Assembly (NCBI GenBank): GCA_028641055.1 | Contig: CM054062.1 | Span: 22,080,536 to 22,144,535 of the forward strand | Reading direction: 5' to 3' | Source of the DNA: Alopecurus myosuroides | Lineage: Eukaryota; Streptophyta; Magnoliopsida; Poales; Poaceae | Length of the DNA: 64,000 bases | Shown: piece by piece, positions 21,444-31,377 of the stretch | How the letters are laid out: each line of letters begins with the position of its first letter | How positions within the stretch are numbered: the first letter of the stretch is position 1 | Notes under the pieces: model-generated | What the model was told of the DNA's origin: nothing | Seen by the model: the letters and a program-made list of their open reading frames with translations, nothing else | Database searches by the model: none | Program-made: the position numbers and the translations under genes

Positions 21444-24400
21444 GAAGGCGAGCTCATCCACTTCCTCCGTGAGAATCGGGATGTGTTTGCCTGGTCCAAT
21501 AAAGATCTGCCAGGTGTCCCGAGGGAGTTGGTTGAGCACTCTTTACATGTGCGTCCAGACGCCAAGCCGGTGAAGCAGGCTATGCGCCGTTTCGGAGATG
21601 AGAGGAGGAAAGCTATCGGTGATCAGATCACCAAGCTGCTGATAAGCAATTTCATCATGGAGGTACTGCATCCGGATTGGCTAGCCAACCCGGTCATGGT
21701 CGAGAAGAAGAAGGAGGACCCCAAGGCTGCTACCGCGTGGCGCATGTGCGTCGACTACACCGACCTGAACAAGGCCTGCCCTAAGGATCCTTTTCCGCTG
21801 CCTCGCATCGATCAGGTTATCGATTCCACTGCTGGTTGTGAGCTTTTGTCTTTCATTGATGCCTACTCGGGTTTTCATCAGATAGCTCTCAATCCCGCTG
21901 ATCAAATAAAGACTGCTTTTATTACCCCGTACGGGGCTTATTGCTATCGTGTCATGTGTTTTGGCTTGAGGAATGCGGGTGCAACCTATCAGAGATGCAT
22001 GCAGAAATGCTTGCACGATCAACTCGGCAAGAATGTGCAGGTGTACGTAGATGACATTGTCATCAAAACGAATAAAACACATACTCTGCTTGCCGACCTT
22101 GAGGAAACCTTTGCTAACCTACGCAAGTACAAAATGAAGCTGAATCCGAGTAAGTGTACCTTTGATGTACCGGTTGGCAAGCTACTCGGCTTTCTAGTTT
22201 CTAGTCGGGGCATTGAGGCCAATCCTTCAAAGATAAAAGCTATTGAGAGCATGTCTTTGCCAAGATCCTTGAAGGATGTGCAAAAATTCACTGGGTGTTT
22301 GGCATCTCTGAGCCGTTTTCTCGGCCGAATGGGCGAGAAGGCCCTGCCTCTCTACCAATTGATGAAGAAGAGTGATAAGTTCGTCTGGACTCCGCAAGCA
22401 GACGTGGCATTCAATGAGCTGAAGGCAATGCTGGGTAGCGCTCCCATCTTGGCTAGTCCGCTACCCAAGGAGCCAATGCTGCTGTATATTGCTGCTACTA
22501 ACCGGGTAGTCAGCGTGGTGATTGTGGTGGAGCGAGAAGAAGAAGGCAAAAGTGTGCAGCGCCCCGTATACTATCTGAGCGAAGTGCTGTCTAGCTCCAA
22601 GCAGAATTATCCGCACTACCAGAAGATGACCTACGGCGTGTACCTGGGCGCCAAAAAGCTGAAGCACTATTTCCAGGAGCATCCCATCACTGTTGTGAGC
22701 TCTGCTCCCATCTCGGATATCATGGGCAACAAGGAGGCGAGTGGCAGAGTAGCCAAGTGGGCGATTGAGCTAGCCGCGTACGCTCCCACGTATGCGAGAA
22801 GAGAAGCTATCAAGTCTCAGATTCTGGCGGAGTTTCTGGTGGACTGGGCCGAGGTGCAGTATGAACCTCCTGCTCCAGTTTCCAATTATTGGAGGATGCA
22901 CTTTGATGGCTCGAAGGTGAAGGAAGGGCTTGGCGCTGGCGTAGTGCTTACGTCACCCAAGCGAGATCAACTCAAGTACGTGTTGCAAATCCACTTCAAG
23001 GCATCAAACAACGTTGCCGAGTACGAGGCTGTGGTGCATGGCTTGCGAGTAGCCAAGGAGGTGGGCGTGCAGCGCATCATATGCTATGGTGATTCCGATC
23101 TGGTAGTGCAGCAAGTTTCTGGCACTTGGGATGCTCTCGATGCCAACATGGCATCGTATCGCTTCCTAGTGCAGTCTATGACTGGATTTTTCGAAGGTTG
23201 CGAGTTCCAGCACATCCACCGAGCACAGAATGAAGCAGCAGACGAGCTGTCCAAGTTGGGGTCTTCTCGGCAATCCATCCCGGCGGGAATTGCCTTGGAG
23301 CATTTGAGGAAGCCATCCATCAAGCCATCCCCCAACTCGGAATCCATTTTCGTTCCTTCTCTGCCAAGCGAGGAAGCTGAGCCCATGGAGATTGACTGGG
23401 AGAATGCAACACAGAATCCGGGGACTGCCGTTCCCTACTCGGGGACTGCCGTTCCCTACTCGGGGACTGCCGCTCCCTACTCGGGGACTGCCCCTCTCGA
23501 CCCGGGGACTGTCGCATTCATTGAGGAAGTTCTCGCTAACCGATCAGAGCTTCAGAGAAGTGCTCCTAGCCCTCCAGAGCAGTCAGAGGTACCCGTTCCA
23601 ATGGAAGTGGATGAACCAGTGTTTCCTACACGGGAGACACCGAGTTGGGCTATGCCCATATTATCCTTTCTAAAGGACGGTACCCTGCCAGAAGACGAAG
23701 TCGCTGCAAGGCAGGTTCAGAGAAGATTCAAGGGATACACCATATTCCGAGATGTGCTGCACAAGAGAAGTGCCACTGGTGTGCTGCAACGCTGCGTGGC
23801 ACCAGAAGAAGGAGAAGAAATTTTGGTAGAGATACACCAAGGAGAGTGTGGGCATCATGCCTCTTCTCGGGCATTGGTCAAGAAGGCTTTTCGGCATGGG
23901 TTCTATTGGCTCACTGCCTTGAAGCAAGCTGAGGATATCGTGAGGAAGTGCAATGGCTTCCAAAGATTCGCAAGTAAGATCCACTTGCCTGCTTCCGAGT
24001 TGAAAACCATTCCCATTACTTGGCCATTTGCTGTTTGGTGCTTGGATATGGTTGGTCCCTTCAAGCCGGCTAGAGGCAACATGACTCACATCTTGGTCAT
24101 GGTTGACAAATTCACCAAGTGGATAGAAGTGAAGCCTATTCGGAAGTGCGATGGAGCCACAGCCGTGAGTTTCTTAAAGGATGTAATCCTGAGATACGGC
24201 TACCCGCACAGCATCATTACGGATAATGGCACAAACTTTGCTGAAGGAGCAATGGTGCGATTCTGCAGAGATAAGCATATCCGACTAGACGTTGCGTCAG
24301 TCGCGCATCCTGCCTCAAATGGGCAAGTTGAAAGAGCAAATGGCATGGTGCTAGCCGGCATAAAGCCAAGGCTGATTGAGCCATTGCTGAAAACACCTGG

Positions 24401-24911
24401 GTGTTGGCTAGACGAGTTGCCAGCGGTGTTGTGGAGTCTAAGGACTACCCCTAACCGGTCAACCGGCTACACACCATTCTTATTGGTATATGGGGCTGAG
24501 GCCGTATTGACAATAGACTTAGAGCATGACTCCCCCCGAGTAACCCTCTACACTGAGGTGGAGGCGAGAGAAGCTCGAGAAGACGATGTTGACCTGCTTG
24601 AAGAAGCAAGAGAGCTGACTCTGTCACGTTCGGCTATCTACCAGCAAAACCTGCGGCGTTATCATAGCCGAAAGGTGAACCCAAGGGTTTTCCGAGAAGG
24701 AGACATGGTCCTCAGGCTCGTGCAACGCACAGCCGGGATGCACAAGCTCTCTCCTCCTTGGGAACGACCTTTCATTGTGAGCAAGGCTTTGCACAATGAT
24801 GCATACTACCTAGTCGACATACAGCCATCCCAGAAGAACAGGGTAGACAAAGCTGGAGAGGAATCCAAGCGTCCCTGGAATGTAGCTCTACTCCGTCGCT
24901 TTCATTCGTGA
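21444..24911 (+). CDS. Y pol: RT, RNase H, second RNase H, integrase
   Basis: It is open from 21444, with the first Met at 21483 giving 1142 residues, in frame with gag-protease across one TAG. RT contains KKEDPKAATAWRMCVDYTDL and YVDDIVIK (residue about 188). A first RNase H region follows and looks degenerate. The second has MHFDGSK (about 475), NVAEYEAVVHGL and AADELSKLGS, the archaeal-type RNase H that marks Tat/Ogre elements. Between it and integrase is a Pro/Gly/Thr-rich repeat (about 645-680). Integrase has CGHH and FRHGFYW, then the core with D of CLDMVGP, D of IITDNGTNF and E of GQVERANG. In the zinc finger KCNGFQRF the expected second Cys is Phe. The copy otherwise looks intact. It probably needs stop readthrough, or is recently mutated. 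Confidence 0.93.
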   Translation, partial: EGELIHFLRENRDVFAWSNKDLPGVPRELVEHSLHVRPDAKPVKQAMRRFGDERRKAIGDQITKLLISNFIMEVLHPDWLANPVMVEKKKEDPKAATAWRMCVDYTDLNKACPKDPFPLPRIDQVIDSTAGCELLSFIDAYSGFHQIALNPADQIKTAFITPYGAYCYRVMCFGLRNAGATYQRCMQKCLHDQLGKNVQVYVDDIVIKTNKTHTLLADLEETFANLRKYKMKLNPSKCTFDVPVGKLLGFLVSSRGIEANPSKIKAIESMSLPRSLKDVQKFTGCLASLSRFLGRMGEKALPLYQLMKKSDKFVWTPQADVAFNELKAMLGSAPILASPLPKEPMLLYIAATNRVVSVVIVVEREEEGKSVQRPVYYLSEVLSSSKQNYPHYQKMTYGVYLGAKKLKHYFQEHPITVVSSAPISDIMGNKEASGRVAKWAIELAAYAPTYARREAIKSQILAEFLVDWAEVQYEPPAPVSNYWRMHFDGSKVKEGLGAGVVLTSPKRDQLKYVLQIHFKASNNVAEYEAVVHGLRVAKEVGVQRIICYGDSDLVVQQVSGTWDALDANMASYRFLVQSMTGFFEGCEFQHIHRAQNEAADELSKLGSSRQSIPAGIALEHLRKPSIKPSPNSESIFVPSLPSEEAEPMEIDWENATQNPGTAVPYSGTAVPYSGTAAPYSGTAPLDPGTVAFIEEVLANRSELQRSAPSPPEQSEVPVPMEVDEPVFPTRETPSWAMPILSFLKDGTLPEDEVAARQVQRRFKGYTIFRDVLHKRSATGVLQRCVAPEEGEEILVEIHQGECGHHASSRALVKKAFRHGFYWLTALKQAEDIVRKCNGFQRFASKIHLPASELKTIPITWPFAVWCLDMVGPFKPARGNMTHILVMVDKFTKWIEVKPIRKCDGATAVSFLKDVILRYGYPHSIITDNGTNFAEGAMVRFCRDKHIRLDVASVAHPASNGQVERANGMVLAGIKPRLIEPLLKTPGCWLDELPAVLWSLRTTPNRSTGYTPFLLVYGAEAVLTIDLEHDSPRVTLYTEVEAREAREDDVDLLEEARELTLSRSAIYQQNLRRYHSRKVNPRVFREGDMVLRLVQRTAGMHKLSPPWERPFIVSKALHNDAYYLVDIQPSQKNRVDKAGEESKRPWNVALLRRFHS
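23418..23515 (+). repeat. Tandem repeat in pol resembling the polypurine tract
   Basis: The core CGGGGACTG recurs about five times at roughly 21-bp spacing and encodes SGTAVPY/PGTAAPY-like units between the second RNase H and integrase. The same core is found at about 24960, 25387 and 27504, and at the true polypurine tract before the 3' LTR (CGGGGACTAA, 31368-31377). Confidence 0.8.
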
Positions 24912-25568
24912 GAAAAAATGTGTATGTACTCTCAATTCTACCTTGCAATCTGAAATTGAACTCGGGGACTGCCCTCGTCCAAAATTGCTCTAAGTGTTTC
25001 TACTCGGCTTTACTCTTTGCCTACTCGGTTGCTCTGCTTCAAAATTCATAAGTACATTGAGTAATGTGTTTAAACCTACATGCCAACTCTTCGACTCTGC
25101 TGCTGTCCGAAACCCGGCTTCATGGCAAGCAAGAGAACAAGCAAAAGGTCAATGAGCACAAAAAAAATTGCTAATAAAAGGAAGAGTGCAGGAACCGAGC
25201 AGGGTGCATTTACTACTGTTCCTTGTCTTTTCTTTTCGGCTAAGTGGTGGGCTGCGTTACTATGATTGTTTCTAAGTGGCTAAGTATTTGCAACTCTGCC
25301 TTTGGACTCTTGTGACTCGAATACCAAAGAAGCAACAAGTTGCGGGTAGAGCTGAGACGAAAAGAAAGAGTGAATAAGAAATGCAACTCGGGGACTTGCA
25401 TGGAAACGCAACCCGGCATCGAGCCAGGGCTGCTCAAATTGACTAAGTTGAAAATAACGAGTGCGGATAAAATTGAGTAACAAGCAAAAACATAAATAGT
25501 TTGATACATTTGCTCCCGGCATCCCGGGGATCTGATAAGTGTTTGAGCGATAAGATTGCAGGGAAAAA
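24912..25568. other. Convergent spacer between pol and the antisense gene
   Basis: 657 bp between the stop of pol (plus) and the stop of the antisense gene (minus). No coding region. It contains CTCGGGGACTGCC at about 24960 and CTCGGGGACTTGC at about 25387. Transcripts from both sides would meet here. Confidence 0.7.
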
Positions 25569-28500
25569 TCATGTCGAGGTAGCAGCATTCTCGGTGCTGG
25601 CCTTGGTTGCTTCATCTTCAGTAGTGGCCTTGGTCGCGTCCGCATCCGAGCTGGCATCAACAATCTTTGCGGCTTCGTTTTCGGCGCTGGCATTGGTCAC
25701 GTCCGCTTCTGAGTTGACGGGGACGGTCTTCGCCAGTTCGGCGTCGGGCTCGGTGGCTACCCGGTCTGAAGTGGCCGTGGCCACCGAGATGGGCCCTGCC
25801 GCCGAGGTGGAGCCAGAGGCTTGGGCGCGAAGGCTGATCGTGTCGTCGAGAGCAGCTCCTGACGAGGTGCCGAGCTCGAGCGCGGCGGTGTCGATCGACA
25901 TCTTCTCTCTCTCGTCCTCCTCATCGCTACCCGCGACGACTGCGGCCTTCCCCTTCCCGGCCTTGCCACCAGGAGACTCGAAGCAGCTCAGGTCCAACTT
26001 CTCCAAGTCCGACTCTTCATCTTCGTCCTCCTCCTCGCCCTCCTCCACCTCGGTGTTGGGCTCGGTGAGGCCGTCGATGAAGGTCGCCGTGTCAGCATAT
26101 TGGGCAACCTCGTGCGCAACCAGCTTGCGGATAGCCACGCAGTCGAGGTTCGTCTCCCACTTGGAATCTCGGCGCATCTCGCGGACAACTTGCAGATTAA
26201 GATTTTCATACCAGCTGGTGATGAAGAGTAGCATCATGTCCGCGCCTGCCCGAGCTCCCGAGGCGCGCCACTTCTTCAGTTCGGCCTTCACGCCGCGCAG
26301 CTTCAGGGCAAGCCCGTGGATGGTTGTTGGCGCGTGGTCCTGCGGCCAGAAGAGATCGTGGAGCTGGAAGGCGATGCGCACCAGCTCGGTGCCCACGCCG
26401 GCTAGGCGCTGGAATTGCCCTTGCATGATCAGGATGCTCTCCTCAATTTCTGCTCTGGTATCCGAAGGCTCGCCCTTCTCGGCGCGAGCTACTCGGGCCT
26501 TGGCCAGGGCAGGCGCGCAAGAAGACACGATATCAGGGAAAACTTCTGCAAAAGCTATTGAGAAAATCAGAAACAGAAGCAGAGAAGAAAAGTACAGCCG
26601 AGCAGAAGAGATGCAGAAAAGAGAACACTTACTATTCAAATCGCAGCGCAGTCCTTGCAGCTGGTTCTTCCACGATTCCTCGTTGGCTAGGTGCCTTTCT
26701 TCAATCAAGCGGAGCCCACTCATCTGAGCAAAGAGATCAGCGTTGGCTTTCTTCAGCACCTCGCACTCCTGCTCGAGGGTTTTCTCCTTGGCCTTGGCTG
26801 CTGTTTCGTTCTTTGCCTTCTCGGCAATTACTCTATCCCTCTCGGCAGCAAGGTTGATGGCATCCTGGAGCGCAGCGCGCAGCTGGACTTGGAGCTTCTC
26901 CATCTCGGTAGCATGTTCCTTCTGCAGCGCGACAGATTGGCTTGTTAGTTGCTGCTGCACCTCAGCAGGTTGGAGGCAGCTCTGGTGCTCCTCAGCGAAC
27001 TTCTTATGATCTTCTGCGGAGATCCAAGCACGGTTAGCAGAGTAGCGAAGAAAGAAACAAAGAACAAGCCGAGAAGACGACAACATACCTTCCAGTCTTT
27101 TGATGGTGGCTTGGCCATTCTCAACGAAGGCACGGCAGTTCTCGTGCTCGTCAGCCAGAGCCTTTAACTTCCCTGCAGAGTAGGGTTGGTTAGCGCAAAA
27201 AGCAGAAGCGGGCGTAAACAATAAACGCAAGAACCGCGTAGCTAAAAGCGTACCTTCGACTTCAGAAAGCCTCAGGGTGCTATTCATCACATCCTTATCA
27301 GCTGCCTCGGCGGCTATCTTCTCTTTTTCCAGGGCGACAATGCGTCTCTTGGCAACGGCATGGTTCCAGAGTAGACGACGATGCAAGTCGGTCCGCTTCA
27401 GTACGCTATTCTGAGAAGCAAAAGAAAAAAGAATCAGGCAAAGTAGTAGAGATTCAACCCGAGAAGGCAGCTACTCGAGAGAGTATCCGCCTACTCGGCC
27501 AGAATCTCGGGGACTGGGTGATGGATAAGGAAAAGAAGAAAAGTAGAAGAAAAGTGAAAATGCAACTCGGAGAGGATGAGTAGAAGCTTACCGCATAAGA
27601 TTGCTCAAGGTCCTCTGCATTCTTGCGATGGACAAACATCTTGGCGGCAAGCGTAGCAGAGTTGGATGAGATAGTCATGGGTTTGTAACCCAAGTCTACC
27701 TTGTTCCAATCGACACACATATGATCCATGTCGCCCAGATCTGTGCCGTTCCAGTTCGAGTTGCCAAGGACTTTGCTGTCCCACTTGGCATCGATGAAGC
27801 CAACTAAATCAAGCACTTGCTCGAGGCCCTGGGACGTCACCGCCTTCTCCTGAACCCCACGCGAAGAAATGGAGAGGGATTTGTCCTGATTTGGGGCCGG
27901 GGGTCTAGAGTCCACTGCCACGGCCTTCTTCCCTTTCTGAAGAGCAAGCCTCCGCTCCTCCGAGGAGAAGCCAACCTGGTGCTGCTGGCTGACCTTCACC
28001 ATGTAAGGAGGGTAGCCGGGTGAATCTGAGACACCGGATGCAGCAACGGCGTCAGCAGCCGCGCCAGGCTCGCGGATAGCCAGCTGACCGGACTGGGCGG
28101 TTGATGTTGGCGGCGGCATCTCGACAGCCCGCTTCTTCGAAATTTCCTTCTTGGCGGCTGGCTTCTCGGTGATTGGCTTCTCGACCTTTTTCTTCTCGGT
28201 GGCCTTCTTCTCGGCGGCCTTCCTTTCTGCAGCTTCCTGAGCATTCTTCCTCGTAACCGGCCTGGCCGGAGGGCTGGCAGCAGCCTTTGTTTTCTGCACC
28301 AGGGAGGAATCTGGCTGGGCGCTACCTTGATCTGTAGGCGGCGCCAGGGGCGCGCTACCCGGCGCAGCATCCGGCTGGGCGCTACCCTGCGCGGTGTCTG
28401 GTTGCGCGTCGCTCAGAGGGTACTACCCCGTCGCGTTGACTACTTCTACCCGCTGCTCGGCAGCGGGATCTGGCTGTGAGGCATCTGTTACTTCTACCCG

Positions 28501-30696
28501 CGCCTGGGTCGCGGGGTCTTCTTGTTCAGCAGCCCCTGTGGCTGGCTGCTCCTGTTCTGCTCCCTGCCGCTCAAGGGCAGCGTCGTTGTGCATTTCTTGT
28601 TCTTGATCTTGGTTCTCCTCGGCGGTGTTGGCCGGAGGAGAAGGAGGCCTCTCTTGGCGAGCAGCTTCCTGCGCTTCTTGTTCTGCGCGGGACTGCTGCT
28701 CCAACTCGACATTGTGGGCATCGGTGGCCTCTCTTTGTGCGTTGGAGGCGTCGGTCTCGTCGCCATCGAGGTCGATAAGCTCATCAACATCGATGGCAGC
28801 CTTCTTCTCGGTCTCGGTGGGCGCAAAAGCGGCGTCCGCATCCAAGGGGGCTCTGAAGAGAAAATTGCGTTCAGAAATAAGGAGAGAACAGAGGAAACTG
28901 AGAGGAAACAGTGAAGTAAAAGGATTGGGAATCAACCGAGAAGAACGAAGTGAACCAAAGCGTATAACCGGGAAGAAACTTACCCCTTGCGGGTAGGGAT
29001 CGCTGGTCGTTTTCTCTTCACGACCTTCTTGGTCGTCTTCTCGGTCGGCTTCTTCTTCTTGGCGGGGGGCTCTTGGGCGCCACTGCCTGTCCGCTTGCGG
29101 GTATCAAGAGCGGCGACTGAAAGAGGATCGACGGCCAGGGCTTCCTCGTCCTCGTCCTCATCCTCGCCCTCGTCCTCAGCATCAGCATCATCTATGAAAT
29201 TGAGAAAAAAGAGAAGCAACTCAGGAACAGAAGGCGATTAGTTTGCGCTTCTCGCAAACAGACAGAATAGACTCGGTTACCTTCATCTTCGTCCTCAGAC
29301 CAATCGCGGAGAGACGCGTCTACGTGATTCTTCTCCGTCGTGGGGGCATGAGGGAGGTTAAGCTTGTCCGCGGTCTCGAAGGAGGCCTCGTCGTCTTCCT
29401 CTCGGTCATCTGACCAGTTGCCCTCGAAGCGCTCACAGCTCTCAGCAAGCTGGCGAGCAAGGACCTGAAGAATAGAGAAACATCGCAAATTAGTCGAATA
29501 GCATGAAGGCACTCTACCCGACTAGGCGTGCAAACACCAAGCACATTAAGCCTAAGCGGCTCGGCTAAATGTCCTACTCGGCTAGGCGTGCAAACATCAA
29601 GCACATTAAGCCTAAGTGTTTCTCCTAAGTGTGCTACCCTTCAAGGCGTGCAAACACCAAGCACACTAAGCCTAAGCAGTTCCGCTAAGCTCCCTACTCG
29701 GTGCAGAATGCAATTGCTAGTCGCAGCAAGGAGAGAAGGTTGCCTACTCGGATTGCACTTACAGGAAGCAGAGTAAGAAGAACATACCCGTGGAATCGGC
29801 GTCGTGCGGCTGTATGGGACGAAGCCATACTGCCAGTTGTCGCGGAGGCCAGTGGTCAGGATGGACCGTGCGTGAGCGGCGACATCCGCGGTTCTGAGCT
29901 CGAATGTGGTCGTCCGAGTGCAGTCGCGGGGGCCTCCCAGGTAGCACATGGGGTGGGAGCGCTGTTGCAGTGGCAGCACGCGATTTCGGATCCAGCAGGC
30001 AACTGGATCGTCGCTCTTGAGTCCCTGTCCGATTAGGTAGGCGAGCCGCTCCTCCATCTGCGTTGCGTTGCGATCCATGGACGGCTTCGTCTTCCAGTTC
30101 TGCCCAGATGGAGCTCGGTTGCTCCAAGGGGGCAGATTGATGCGATCTTCTACCTTGCCCCCCTTCGTGGCGGGGATGTTCTTCACGTACAAGAAGGATT
30201 TCTGCCATTTGCGGACAGAATCCAGGCCCTTGATGCGAGGATGGTTGGTTCCTGTCCGCTGCACCATGATGGCGCTGCCGGTGTCAGTTATCCGGCTGCT
30301 GGTGGCCGCGCCGTCCTTCTTGCCCTTGCTTTGCTGGCGGAAGAAGAAGTACTTCGACCATGTCTCCGTCGTGGGGCGAACGCCGAGGAAGGCTTCGCAC
30401 ACCACGGCGTGGTAGGAGAGGAAGACAACTGCATTGGGAGGAAGGTGATGCATCTGGACACCGAAGTGGTCCAGGAGAGAACGGAGGAAATCGGAAGCAG
30501 GAAGGCCGAATCCTCGCGCGAAATGCGCGAGGAAGACGACATATTCGCCCTCCCGCGGGGCCGGAACGATCTCACCGTCAGGCTGCCGGCACTGAACACC
30601 AGGAGGAACCCTCCGGGTGTTCACGAGCCACTGGCAGTCATCGGCGGTGACGTCGGAGCCAGCCCAGCCGGCGCGAGCACTATCACCATGAGCCAT
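25569..30696 (-). CDS. Antisense eight-exon gene of element Y (aORF)
   Basis: Exons by my reading: 30696-29788, 29464-29281, 29191-28984, 28852-27592, 27410-27254, 27172-27089, 27013-26633, 26545-25569. Every intron is GT...AG, phases agree at each junction, and the exons sum to 4161 nt (1387 codons including the stop). One TAG interrupts exon 4 (28423-28425, codon 577). Exon 1 resembles the plant family called putative gypsy-type transposon (Transposase_28), with FGLPASDFLRSLLDHFGVQMHHLPPNAV as guide (in parts). Then come an acidic run (EDEGEDEDEDEE), a basic nuclear-localisation-like run (KKKKPTEKTTKK, VKRKRP), Lys/Glu/Ala-rich coiled coil in exon 4, and a long coiled-coil C-terminus. Extra antisense ORFs are known in Tat-type elements, but their role is not. 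It is more likely DNA- or RNA-binding or scaffolding than enzymatic, which is a guess. Confidence 0.8.
29520..29700 (-). repeat. Three-copy 60-bp repeat in intron 1 of the antisense gene
   Basis: Cores GGCGTGCAAAC at 29525, 29585 and 29645, exactly 60 bp apart, within intron 1 (29465-29787). On the gene's strand each reads GTTTGCACGCC. The relative at 3400-3550 keeps copy number and spacing. Confidence 0.9.
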
Positions 30697-30843
30697 GGCA
30701 GCGAGCAGGAAGTGGTGACAGATTGGAAGAGTTTGGTGGAGTGGATGAATCCGCGGCGGCGCAGAGAGTTGCGCAGCGGCGGAGAAACAGGGAGGCAGAA
30801 GAGGAAAGTGAAGCGGAAGGAGAAGAGGAAGTTACCGAGGGGG

Positions 30844-30851
30844 TATTTATA
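30844..30851 (-). promoter_or_regulatory. TATA box of the antisense gene in Y
   Basis: TATAAATA on the minus strand, about 147 bp upstream of the ATG at 30696. A start about 30 nt downstream would give a leader of roughly 120 nt. This is inferred from position and consensus only. Confidence 0.65.
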
Positions 30852-31108
30852 CCACTCCTTGGATTACCGTTACGATTTGGAGTAGTGGGATCGATCGTGG
30901 CAGTAAATCGTGCGGCGTGGGGTCTGTGGCCGGTTAGAAACGCACACAGCGCGGAATGCGCGCGTAACGGCCGCATTTGATCCCACGACGAGATCGTGGG
31001 TAATTACTGCGCGTGATGGGACATAACGAGCTGGTGGGCCCACTCCGTGAAAACTGGGCGCGTGGCCTGTCGTGTCCTGGGCAGCGAGACGTCGGGGTCG
31101 CGGATGCG

Positions 31109-31120
31109 TGACACGTGTCC
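31109..31120. promoter_or_regulatory. G-box (TGACACGTGTCC) upstream of the antisense gene
   Basis: A palindromic CACGTG core between the 3' LTR and the antisense TATA box. The same ten bases TGACACGTGT lie at 56253-56262 upstream of the G0 antisense gene. G-boxes bind plant bZIP and bHLH factors. Its use here is untested. Confidence 0.5.
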
Positions 31121-31377
31121 AGTTGCAGCGCGGAAGGCCGGATTGTGCTCTACGCTGCAGAGATTCTGTTTGAGAAATTCCCCAAGTCTGTTTACTCGGT
31201 TACAGAGAAGAAAACTAGCTCCATTCGGAAGAGAGGAAACACAAGGTATTTTCCAGAGTGCTACTCGGAGGTTTTATTCGGCATCTTGAGGTTCAAGGCA
31301 GTATTGCCAAGGTTGAGTTTTAAGCTGGCAGAGCCTAGTGAACGAATTCGCAAGACTCTACCAGCTTCGGGGACTAA

